From the IMG/VR virus record IMGVR_UViG_3300048023_000918, positions 1-28,499 of that record: DNA of 28,499 bases; one strand, given 5' to 3'. The notes beneath the pieces were generated by a model. That model was not told where the DNA came from. It did no database searches and saw only the letters and a list, made by a program, of their open reading frames with translations. The DNA is from a virus. Positions 16,979 through 25,520 of the stretch are shown piece by piece. The position numbers and the translations under genes are program-made. Positions within the stretch are counted from its first letter, which is position 1. Every line of letters begins with the position of its first letter.

Positions 16979-18457
16979 ATGGCAGCGATACTTACTGATA
17001 AATTTAGGGTTCTACTTGCCGAAAGGTTTAAAGAACGTATCACATTGGATGAGGATAATTCCAGTAAAAGTGGACTATGGTTATTTTTTGCAAGACCTAG
17101 ACCTTGGTTAGATAATGATGGTAATGAAATCAACATTCCAGAAAATCCTGTAGATAATCTGGAAACTGAATTTAAAATTTTTGATTATATTATTGGATTA
17201 AAAAAAGTTCCACCTTCCGAAGTGAGGCAGGTAATTAGGAATAATAAATGGGTGAGTGGAAAACCATACGATTATTATAGACATGATTACGGTTCTGTAA
17301 TTGATACGATTAATCCTGATGCAAACAGTATTCCATACCAGAAAGGTCTTCGTAATGAATCGAAACTTTATGAAACTGATCATTATGTGGTGACTTCTGA
17401 ATACAAAGTTTATAAGTGTTTAGATAATGCTAATGGTTCTGCCTCAACGGTAGAACCTTCATCTACTTCACAATCTCCATTTATACTTGGTGATGGATAT
17501 ACTTGGAAGTATATGTTTACTGTTAATGCAAGTGATTTTGAAAAATTTAAAAGTGATGAGTATATCCCTGTTCCAGAAATTTCAGAAGTTACTAATAGAA
17601 TTAATGCTAGTAGTAACTATGGTGGAGCAATTTATAAAGTAGACATTAAAACACCGGGTAGTGGTTACAGTACTGGCGATGTATTTAATGTAATTGGTGA
17701 TGGTACAAATGCTCAAGTAAGAGTAACTACAGTAAACGCTACTAATGGAGGAATTCTTGGAGTTAAAATTGTTAATCCAGGAACTTCTTATACATATGGT
17801 CAAATTGATTCTACGGTTGTAGTAAATTCTCAAAATAATGAGCAAGCAGGAACTGGAACTGGTGCAGAACTGACACCAATTATTTCAGCAAAGGAAGGAA
17901 TTGCTGTTGATTTTGCAAAAGAACTTGGTGCAAATCGAATTGTTCTTCATGCTAGATTAGAACCAAATGATTTTGTATTTAAAAATGATTTTACAGTTGT
18001 TGGAGTAATTTTAGATCCACAATTTACAGGAAATCCGACAAGTACAGCGATTGGCACTCATGTATTAACATTAGATGCTGCACTTCCTAATGTCACTGAA
18101 CCTAGTAGTTTAGAAGATAAACCACTTAGAGTTACTAGTGGAAACGCTGGTGATCCAAAAGCAACTGGAACTGTTGTCCAGTATGAAGATGATGGTGTTA
18201 CCCGAAAAATTTATTTCCTGCAAGAAAATACTTACAATTCGGGATTGGATTCAAGAGGTGTGAGAACACCTTTTGAGAGAAATGATGATATTGCAATTGA
18301 GTCAATTACAAGTGGATCAATTGTAGATTCTGCCGATGCAGTATCTGCCCCTCAATTAATTAGAGGGTCTGGAGATATCATCTACATAGATAATAGGAAT
18401 AAAATTTCCAGAGCAGACGATCAGACCGAAGATTTCAAAATTATTTTAGAGTTCTAA
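16979..18457 (+). CDS. 8: gp8-like baseplate wedge subunit, enlarged, 492 aa
   Basis: T4 gp8 is a 334-residue wedge protein that forms a dimer joining gp7, gp6 and gp10. The gene order (gp25, gp6, giant protein, this gene) and the N-terminal segments KFRVLLAERFKERI, SGLWLFFARPRPW and PPSEVRQVIRNNKWVSG match cyanophage gp8 as I know it. A YVVTSEYKVYKCLDN segment followed by GYTWKYMFTV (about residues 135-182) completes the N-terminal half. The protein is about 160 residues longer than T4 gp8. Much of the excess is a beta insert at about residues 218-300 with two repeats (TPGSGYSTGD and NPGTSYTYGQ) of the type seen in the giant protein. AAAGGA at 16959-16964 is the nearest ribosome site but overlaps the late promoter. 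Three bases separate its stop from the next start. Confidence 0.86.
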   Translation: MAAILTDKFRVLLAERFKERITLDEDNSSKSGLWLFFARPRPWLDNDGNEINIPENPVDNLETEFKIFDYIIGLKKVPPSEVRQVIRNNKWVSGKPYDYYRHDYGSVIDTINPDANSIPYQKGLRNESKLYETDHYVVTSEYKVYKCLDNANGSASTVEPSSTSQSPFILGDGYTWKYMFTVNASDFEKFKSDEYIPVPEISEVTNRINASSNYGGAIYKVDIKTPGSGYSTGDVFNVIGDGTNAQVRVTTVNATNGGILGVKIVNPGTSYTYGQIDSTVVVNSQNNEQAGTGTGAELTPIISAKEGIAVDFAKELGANRIVLHARLEPNDFVFKNDFTVVGVILDPQFTGNPTSTAIGTHVLTLDAALPNVTEPSSLEDKPLRVTSGNAGDPKATGTVVQYEDDGVTRKIYFLQENTYNSGLDSRGVRTPFERNDDIAIESITSGSIVDSADAVSAPQLIRGSGDIIYIDNRNKISRADDQTEDFKIILEF

Positions 18458-18460
18458 AAG

Positions 18461-21400
18461 ATGCCCCAGTCAACTAATCTGAATACTCCTCCCTACTTTG
18501 AGGATTTCAATTCTGACGATAATTTTCATAAAGTACTATTTCGTCCTGGATTTCCTCTTCAGGCAAGAGAATTAACTACTTTACAATCCATCCTACAGGA
18601 TCAGATTGAAAAGTTTGGTTCTAGTATCTACAAGGATGGCGCGATGGTCATTCCTGGTCAAGTTGGGTATGACTTAAAATACAATGCTCTTTTAATTGAA
18701 GATGAATATTTTGGTATTCAGTCGAATGCTTTAGTTTCCAATAAAAATACAGACGGAACTCCTGTTATTGTTGGCAAAACTATTAGAGGAAATACTTCTG
18801 GGGTAAAGGCAAAAATTGTTAATGTATTAAGTTCAGATCAATCTGAACGAGGTAAGACAACTCTTTATGTTAAATATATCAATGCTGGCAATACTGACTC
18901 CGTAACTGGTACACAATATACTATATTTCAAGATGATGAAATTCTCCTGACGGAAGAAACCTTTTCTTTAGGAACATCTGTAATTCAGGAAAATACTGAC
19001 TTTGCTAAATGTGTTACTTCACAAGCAACTTCGGTAGGATCTTCAGCAAAAATTACTTCAGGTATTTATTTTATTAAAGGTAATTTTGTAACTGTACCTG
19101 AGCAAGAAATTGTTCTTGATCAATTTGGAGTAACACCATCATATAGAGTTGGATTAGAAGTTTTAGAAGAAATTATCACTCCAGAAATTGATAATACTTT
19201 AAATGATCCATCACAGGGATATTCTAACTATTCTGCTCCTGGGGCACATAGATTAAAATTTAGAACGATATTAACTAAAAAAGCATTAGATGATAATACT
19301 GTTATCAATTTTATTGAACTCCTTAAACTTGAAGACGGTGAGTGTCAAGAAATTGTAAGTACTTCTAAAGCACAAATTGCTGCTACTTTAGAAGATACCC
19401 TTGCTAGGAGAACTTTTGATGAATCTGGAGATTATGAAGTAACTCCATATGAGTTCTCTACTCAAGAATGTTTAGACGATGGTAGAAATAATGGGGTATT
19501 TGAATTTAATCAGCAAACTGATAATGATGTATTGGCGTCGGATGATCTATTTGAAATTGTTGCTTCTCCTGGCAAATCTTATGTTCGTGGATATGAAATT
19601 GAAACTATTTCAAACACCTACGTAGATATTGAAAAACCAAGAACTACAGAGGAACAAAATAATAGAACTATTTCTACAGATGGTAGAGGTGTTAGATTTA
19701 ATTTGGAACCTATGACGAAGGTTTCACAACCAGATCTTTCATTAGTTCTTGGTGATGTCAATAGAACAGTATATTTAAAAGAAGATGTATCTACTGTTAT
19801 TGGATATGCAAGTTTAATTAATTATGTCCAAAATAGTAGTGACAATTATATTAGTTTGTCAAATATTGTCATTACTACAGCAGGTAAGAAAATAAAAGAT
19901 GTAACTATTTTAGGAGTTGGTGCAACAACAGGGAATGATTATAGTTTAACTGTTCAGTCAGGTGCTAGAAAAATTACTGGTCAATTTAGTCCATCATTCT
20001 TTGAGGTATATGGAGATAATGATATTAAGGCAATTACTGATCTTAAAGTACAAGATGTACTAACTCATTACACCGGCACTACTACTGGGAATGATATTTC
20101 AGTTAATGGGGAATATTATTCAACATCTGCCGGTGATTATACTATCAGATTGAGTGGTGAAACTACGGAAACATTAGCACTAACAATTAATTCTGTTACT
20201 GCCGGTACTTTAACTGCTACTGTTACTGGAAGATCTGGTAGTGGTAATGTAGCATTTACTTTAATTGGTCCTCAAAAAATTAGTGAACCTAATGTTACTT
20301 TATCTTCTTTACAGAAGATGAGAATTCTTAAATTAGAAAATCTTTCTGGCAACAAGTATGATGTTGATGCTGAAATTCTTCGTCTAGGTTTAACACGTGT
20401 ATGTAAAGTTTATGCAATTTATAATGCAGACACTATAGAAGAAGCAATTCCAGAACTGACTTTAACAAGTGGTAGCGGAACATTTGAGGTTGGTGCTATT
20501 ATTGAAGGTGCGAATAGTGGTGCTAAAGCACGTATTTTAAGGCAAAATGGAACTACTGTTAATTTTACTTACCTTGGAAAAATTAGATTTGTAGTAAACG
20601 AAGATATTAAATCAAAAGAAACAGGTCTTGTTAGAACAATTGATTCTATTGGTACTAATGGTGCCATTAACATTAAAAGAAGATATAAGTTTAGAGATGG
20701 TCAAAGTGCCCAGTCATTTAATTGGTCATACTTAAAGAAAAGATCTTCTGCCAGTAAAATAAATGGCACCCTATGGGTTGTATTAGATTGGTTCAAAGAT
20801 GAAGTACCGGGCAAATTTTATACAGTCAATTCTTATTATGATGCAGATTATAAAGAAATTCCTTACTACCGTATTAGAGGGGAGAGAATCTATCTCAGTA
20901 ACTTGATTGATTGGAGAACTAATCAAGCAAATGTTCTTTCTAATGATGGATCCTACGATAGTCCATTCACTATCAATGCATCCGAAATTGCGACATCTAC
21001 AACTTTAGAAGATTTTGAAAATAGAAACTATAATTTTAATTCATATCTCACACCATCGGGAACTACTGATGGAGACATTGAATATTACTTAGGTAGAATT
21101 GACGATCTTTACCTAGACAAAAATGGTAAATTTATTAATAAGCAAGGTATTCCATCATTAGTGCCCGAAGAACCTGAAGAATCTTTAGCAAATGCTATGA
21201 AGGTTGGTCAAATTACCATGCCTGCATATGTCAGAAATCTTAATAAGGTAACGTTTAAAAGGTCTACTAATAGACGTTATACCATGAAAGATATTGGTAA
21301 ACTAGAGGATAGAATTGATAACGTTGAATATTATACTCAATTAAGTTTACTTGAGAGTGATACTGCTAATTTGTTTATTAGTGATGCTAACGGATTAAAC

Positions 21401-24400
21401 CGTTTAAAGAATGGATTCCTTGTTGACAATTTCACATCACATGATATTGGCGATCCATTACATCCAAACTATAATTGTGCTATTGATTCTGCATATGGAG
21501 AACTTAGACCTCAACATTATACAACTAATGTATCTTTAGTTTATAAGGAAGAACCAACTAATTACATTAAGGGTGATCTCTTAATGCTTGATTATACTGA
21601 CAAATTGTTAGTTGAACAACCTTATGCTGCAGTTTCTGAAAATGTAAACCCATTTGCTGTTGTGTCTTGGGTAGGTTTAATGAATATATTTCCAGCATCT
21701 GATGACTGGATTGATGAGAAAAGATTGCCTGAAACTCTTACACCAGTTGAAGGTGATTTCACAGCAACATTAATGCAAATGGGTGCTGATCCAAATACTG
21801 GATTTGCTCCAGTACAATGGAATGCATGGAGAACTCAATGGTCTAGCACTAGTAGTTCATCTAGCACTCGTAGGGAAAGTAGAAATCAAGCTCCATGGGT
21901 TAGAAATGTTACTAGAACTAGTACTTCTACTACAACTGCTCAATCTAGAACTGGAATTAGAACGAGAGTTACACCAAGACAAGATAGAAGAGTTCTTGGC
22001 GATAGAGTCGTAGACACTACGTTCTCCAGATGGAAGAGATCTAGAAACTTCTCAGCAACTGCATATAGATTAAAACCAAATGTAAGAGTATATGCATTTA
22101 TGGAAGGTAGAAATATTTCTACTTATACCACTCCAAAAATTATTGAAATTGAAATGCGTAGTAGCACTGCTTTTGATAAAAATGAAGATATTGCACTTTC
22201 AGGAAGAAGAAGAGGTAGAAAATTTAGATGTAAGTTAGGTGGACCGAAAGGTGGAATTGCTAAACTTAACAAACCCTATAGTGTAGATCCATATACAGGA
22301 AATCCTATTACTATTAACGATTATAATACCTCTTCAACATTCCTGAATTTAAATATTGCATCTATGCAACAATTATCAGGATCAAACTATGGTGGTTACC
22401 TAATTGAAGGTGATATCATTATTGGTCTTACATCTGGTGCAACTGCAAAGGTTACTAAAAAACACTTTATCGCAGATGAAAAGGGCAATTTACGTACTAG
22501 CACTTTTATTCCAGATCCCTCAGGCGATGGCAATCCTAGGTGGAAGACAGGAGATTCTGTAGTTAGATTTACAGATAGTCCTACCAACTCTATGGTTCCT
22601 GGCGTTGTTGATAGTTCTGCTGAAAATACTTATAGTGCAAGAGGAACAATTCTTACAAAGCAGCAAGATACGCTTCTCGTTAGAAATGCAGATGTTACTA
22701 GGGATGTTGTAACTGATAGTAGAATTATTTCTTCTAGTAGAACTAGTACTAGGGCAGGTGGTTGGTTTGACCCTCTTGCACAATCATTCTTAGTTGAAGA
22801 GCAAGGTGGATGTTTTATTTCTAAAATTGACGTATATTTTAGAACCAAAGATTCCAATCTTCCAGTAACAATGCAAATTCGCGAAATGGTGAATGGTTAT
22901 CCATCTCCAACAGTTCTTGCTACTGAAAACAAAGATCCTTCTGATGTCAATCTATCTGATGATGCTAAAACAAATACCACTTTTGTATTTGAAACTCCTG
23001 TGTATTTGGCAGAAAGAAAAGAGTATTGTTTTGTACTCTTAACATCTTCAGTTGAATATAATGTTTGGTTGTCTGAAATGGGTAAAGATGATTTGAATGG
23101 TGAAAGAATCTCCAAACAACCCTATGCAGGTGTTTTGTTTAAATCTCAAAATGCATCTACTTGGACTACTGCTGAATATCAGGATATGAAGTTCAAGATC
23201 TTTAGATGCAAGTTTAAGACAAATGAAACTCCAACAATTGATTTTGTTGCTAATAATAGTGGAAACCTTTTCTTTAGAGAACTTAGAGAAGATCCTATCG
23301 AACTTACCGTTAATGAGAGTGGTACATCACGTGGATATCTAAAAGTCAATCATAAAAATCATGGTCTTCATGACGAGTCCTCTTTTGTAGAACTTAGAGA
23401 TGTTTCTAGTGGTATTCAAACATCACTTGCTGCTAATTGGAGTGGTTCAACTGCTGATCCAATTTCATTAACAGATACGTCTGGATCTAGTGCAGTTAGA
23501 AACCTATTCTATGCAAATGGTGCTGCGGGATCACCAGAAATGATCTTTAATGCTGGTTCTAGTCCTATTAGAAATGGTATTCTTGGAGCAACGCCAAGTT
23601 CTACAAATCCAGGTTATATTTCTATTGGAGGATATGTATATTCTTACGATCCTACTGTAGTTGGTTCTGTAACTTCAGAGGTTTTTACCATTCAATTACT
23701 TTCAAAAATTACTGAAGATAATGTACCTTCAGGTGGATTCAAAAGTAATGATGAGTGGGAAGTAGAATTGTATGTTAAAAATGGTATTCCACTTACCTTG
23801 ATTAACAAAATTCATCAAAATTTAAAATTTATTACTCTGGATAGTTATCAACTTGATTTTAATTCTTATAGAAGAAATATTGATGATGATAATGTAACTT
23901 TTGGTGGGGATGAAGTAACTGCAAGTACTAACTTACAGTACACATCATTTATGCCTACAATTGCATTTAAAGAACTTCCAGGAACATCTGTTGTTAGTAA
24001 ATTTAAAGGAACTTCAGGAACTTCAATCGGAGATGGTGAATATTCTTTACCCACTCCAAATGTAAAAAATTGGTATAGAGATTCATATAAGAAAGATTCA
24101 AATTACAAGCAAGTTCGTATTAATGAAAATAATTACGTAAATCGACCAAAAGTTATTGCATCTTTGATTAATGAGCAGAGGCAAATGTCTAATGCTAATT
24201 CGTTTGATTTTAGAATTAAATTAAGTAGTGAATCCGACAATTTGAGTCCTGTAATTGATACAGATAGAGTTAGTTTAATTACTACAAATAATAGAATTGA
24301 TAATTTTGATGGATCCACTCGAAGTGCATTTTTTGCAGATAACTTAAGTGCCAATTATACTATTGGTGAATCTGCAGAAGAAGATTTTAATTCTGCAATT

Positions 24401-24733
24401 TATATTACTAAACTTGTTACTCTTGCTCAAGAGTGTACTTCTTTGAAAGTTATTCTTTCTGCATTTAATAACTCTAACACAAACTTTGATGTTTATGTTA
24501 AATTACTTACCGGTGATGAGGAAGATCCAAATAAAATTGAATGGGATCAAATTCCAAATCCATCAACATATTCTAATAGAAAATCTGAAGTTGATTTTGC
24601 TGACTATGAATATGAAACTAGTTTGACAAACAATAATACTTTCACACAGTATTCACTTAAAATTAGAATGAGATCTAATAATGCCTGTGATATTCCAATT
24701 ATTAAAGATTTAAGATGCATAGCACTAGCCTAA
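18461..24733 (+). CDS. DUF4815-type virion structural protein of the outer baseplate, 2,090 aa
   Basis: The N-terminus has the DUF4815 (Pfam PF16075) signature: YFEDFNSDDNFHKVLFRPGF and then LQARELTTLQSILQDQIEKF (residues 33-52), followed by KDGAMVIPGQ. An S/T/R-rich linker spans about residues 1126-1190. It leads into RSRNFSATAYRLKPNVRVYAF (1193-1213, the last residue being F), a segment widespread in phage tail proteins. WFDPLAQSF lies at 1435-1443, followed by a beta-sandwich-like segment (KIDVYFRTKD, MQIREMVNGYPSP) and the terminal motif PIIKDLRCIALA. Three (N/T)SGxxA segments occur near residues 111, 684 and 1323. It follows gp8 by three bases. I place it at the wedge periphery, where T4 has gp9 and gp10, but sequence does not equate it with either. 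The last 19 bases overlap the next gene. Confidence 0.87.
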   Translation: MPQSTNLNTPPYFEDFNSDDNFHKVLFRPGFPLQARELTTLQSILQDQIEKFGSSIYKDGAMVIPGQVGYDLKYNALLIEDEYFGIQSNALVSNKNTDGTPVIVGKTIRGNTSGVKAKIVNVLSSDQSERGKTTLYVKYINAGNTDSVTGTQYTIFQDDEILLTEETFSLGTSVIQENTDFAKCVTSQATSVGSSAKITSGIYFIKGNFVTVPEQEIVLDQFGVTPSYRVGLEVLEEIITPEIDNTLNDPSQGYSNYSAPGAHRLKFRTILTKKALDDNTVINFIELLKLEDGECQEIVSTSKAQIAATLEDTLARRTFDESGDYEVTPYEFSTQECLDDGRNNGVFEFNQQTDNDVLASDDLFEIVASPGKSYVRGYEIETISNTYVDIEKPRTTEEQNNRTISTDGRGVRFNLEPMTKVSQPDLSLVLGDVNRTVYLKEDVSTVIGYASLINYVQNSSDNYISLSNIVITTAGKKIKDVTILGVGATTGNDYSLTVQSGARKITGQFSPSFFEVYGDNDIKAITDLKVQDVLTHYTGTTTGNDISVNGEYYSTSAGDYTIRLSGETTETLALTINSVTAGTLTATVTGRSGSGNVAFTLIGPQKISEPNVTLSSLQKMRILKLENLSGNKYDVDAEILRLGLTRVCKVYAIYNADTIEEAIPELTLTSGSGTFEVGAIIEGANSGAKARILRQNGTTVNFTYLGKIRFVVNEDIKSKETGLVRTIDSIGTNGAINIKRRYKFRDGQSAQSFNWSYLKKRSSASKINGTLWVVLDWFKDEVPGKFYTVNSYYDADYKEIPYYRIRGERIYLSNLIDWRTNQANVLSNDGSYDSPFTINASEIATSTTLEDFENRNYNFNSYLTPSGTTDGDIEYYLGRIDDLYLDKNGKFINKQGIPSLVPEEPEESLANAMKVGQITMPAYVRNLNKVTFKRSTNRRYTMKDIGKLEDRIDNVEYYTQLSLLESDTANLFISDANGLNRLKNGFLVDNFTSHDIGDPLHPNYNCAIDSAYGELRPQHYTTNVSLVYKEEPTNYIKGDLLMLDYTDKLLVEQPYAAVSENVNPFAVVSWVGLMNIFPASDDWIDEKRLPETLTPVEGDFTATLMQMGADPNTGFAPVQWNAWRTQWSSTSSSSSTRRESRNQAPWVRNVTRTSTSTTTAQSRTGIRTRVTPRQDRRVLGDRVVDTTFSRWKRSRNFSATAYRLKPNVRVYAFMEGRNISTYTTPKIIEIEMRSSTAFDKNEDIALSGRRRGRKFRCKLGGPKGGIAKLNKPYSVDPYTGNPITINDYNTSSTFLNLNIASMQQLSGSNYGGYLIEGDIIIGLTSGATAKVTKKHFIADEKGNLRTSTFIPDPSGDGNPRWKTGDSVVRFTDSPTNSMVPGVVDSSAENTYSARGTILTKQQDTLLVRNADVTRDVVTDSRIISSSRTSTRAGGWFDPLAQSFLVEEQGGCFISKIDVYFRTKDSNLPVTMQIREMVNGYPSPTVLATENKDPSDVNLSDDAKTNTTFVFETPVYLAERKEYCFVLLTSSVEYNVWLSEMGKDDLNGERISKQPYAGVLFKSQNASTWTTAEYQDMKFKIFRCKFKTNETPTIDFVANNSGNLFFRELREDPIELTVNESGTSRGYLKVNHKNHGLHDESSFVELRDVSSGIQTSLAANWSGSTADPISLTDTSGSSAVRNLFYANGAAGSPEMIFNAGSSPIRNGILGATPSSTNPGYISIGGYVYSYDPTVVGSVTSEVFTIQLLSKITEDNVPSGGFKSNDEWEVELYVKNGIPLTLINKIHQNLKFITLDSYQLDFNSYRRNIDDDNVTFGGDEVTASTNLQYTSFMPTIAFKELPGTSVVSKFKGTSGTSIGDGEYSLPTPNVKNWYRDSYKKDSNYKQVRINENNYVNRPKVIASLINEQRQMSNANSFDFRIKLSSESDNLSPVIDTDRVSLITTNNRIDNFDGSTRSAFFADNLSANYTIGESAEEDFNSAIYITKLVTLAQECTSLKVILSAFNNSNTNFDVYVKLLTGDEEDPNKIEWDQIPNPSTYSNRKSEVDFADYEYETSLTNNNTFTQYSLKIRMRSNNACDIPIIKDLRCIALA

Positions 24734-24954
24734 TTCCAGTAGAGGGTCATAACAATTTTGCTAGAGACCCTAAAACTGGTGCAATTATTAATGTAAACGA
24801 AACAGAATTTGAAAAATATATTGCAATTAGAAATAAATTGCAAATTGATAGAGATAAATTAAATTCTACTAATGAAGAAGTGCGAAAATTAAAAGAAGAT
24901 GTTCAAGAAATTAAAGACCTATTACTCAAACTAGTAAGTGGTATAAATACTTGA
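24715..24954 (+). CDS. Small coiled-coil protein, 79 aa
   Basis: The first 30 residues carry a segment NFARDPKTGAIINVNETEF (residues 14-32) of a kind I associate with cyanophage small proteins. The rest is a charged helix, LQIDRDKLNSTNEEVRKL and onward, with heptad spacing of Leu, Val and Ile that predicts a coiled coil. The start lies inside the last 19 bases of the DUF4815-type gene, in another frame, so expression is probably coupled. A role as an oligomerising virion part or assembly chaperone is plausible from shape and place only. The late promoter for the next gene lies inside its 3' end. Confidence 0.77.
   Translation: MHSTSLIPVEGHNNFARDPKTGAIINVNETEFEKYIAIRNKLQIDRDKLNSTNEEVRKLKEDVQEIKDLLLKLVSGINT
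24942..24949 (+). promoter_or_regulatory. T4-type late promoter TATAAATA before the fibre-associated genes
   Basis: An exact TATAAATA overlaps the last codons of the coiled-coil gene and ends 23 bases before the start at 24973. AGGA at 24961-24964 would lie within the resulting short leader. It should drive 24973 onward. Confidence 0.78.
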
Positions 24955-24972
24955 TGAAGTAGGAATACAATA

Positions 24973-25311
24973 ATGTTATCTGCGGTAACTAATTTAATTG
25001 TATATCAGGGTGCTGATTTTGAATCAACCTTTTATGTCACTAATAATAATGGTTCTAATTTTGATCTGACAGGTTATACAGGAGCATCTTTAATCAAAAA
25101 ACATTATGATAGTAGTGTATCAACATCATTAGTTGTTGATATTGCTATCCCCCAAAATGCTGGTGCAGTAACTCTTTCTTTAACAAATGCAGTTACTGCA
25201 GCAATGCAATCTGGTAAATATGTTTATGATGTAGTTTTAACTTCTACCGAAGGAGTAAAATCTAGAGTTCTAGAAGGTGTATTAACAGTAGTAGAAGGAG
25301 TAACACTCTAA
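24973..25311 (+). CDS. Small beta-rich virion protein, 112 aa
   Basis: The sequence alternates short hydrophobic strands with polar turns: NLIVYQGADFESTFYV, then SNFDLTGYTGASLIKKHY, then SGKYVYDVVLTS and RVLEGVLTVVEG. This is the layout of a small Ig-like or baseplate-fibre adaptor fold seen in many phages, where LTGYT and a C-terminal ExxLxVxxG strand are typical. AGGA at 24961-24964 supports the start, and a late box stands just upstream. Its stop overlaps the next start (TAATG). The likely role is a connector or collar protein at the base of a fibre. I do not recognise a specific named family, and the fold is inferred from pattern only. Confidence 0.77.
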   Translation: MLSAVTNLIVYQGADFESTFYVTNNNGSNFDLTGYTGASLIKKHYDSSVSTSLVVDIAIPQNAGAVTLSLTNAVTAAMQSGKYVYDVVLTSTEGVKSRVLEGVLTVVEGVTL

Positions 25312-25520
25312 TGGCAAGGATTAGGTTTGGAGATCAATCATTTCCACAAGTTGCCAGAGTTTCGGTTGGTGGCGCTGCCACTATCCAAACACTAGCAGAT
25401 GTTGACACTTACACCAATGGTGTTGAGGATGGATACTTGTTAATTTATAATTCAGCATCTCAAAAGTTTCAATCAGGAAACGTATTAAATAACGTAACGG
25501 TAAACGGAGGATCATTCTGA
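25311..25520 (+). CDS. Small tail-fibre-like protein, 69 aa
   Basis: AAGGAG at 25295-25300 lies ten bases before the start, a strong ribosome site. The protein has a short N-terminal strand region (RIRFGDQSFPQVARVSVGG). This is followed by LADVDTYTNGVEDGYLLIYN, a unit common inside phage and cyanophage tail fibres, and it ends in VTVNGGSF. The next, 739-residue fibre ends in the similar TIDGGTFT. It thus looks like a free-standing fibre segment, perhaps a cap or adaptor that trimerises with the following protein. Stop and start overlap on both sides (TAATG before, TGATG after). The function is inferred from resemblance. Confidence 0.75.
   Translation: MARIRFGDQSFPQVARVSVGGAATIQTLADVDTYTNGVEDGYLLIYNSASQKFQSGNVLNNVTVNGGSF

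Noticed and set aside
22520-22857. Two overlapping minus-strand frames with several Cys
   Set aside because: Both are shadows of the conserved DPLAQSF region of the DUF4815-type gene.
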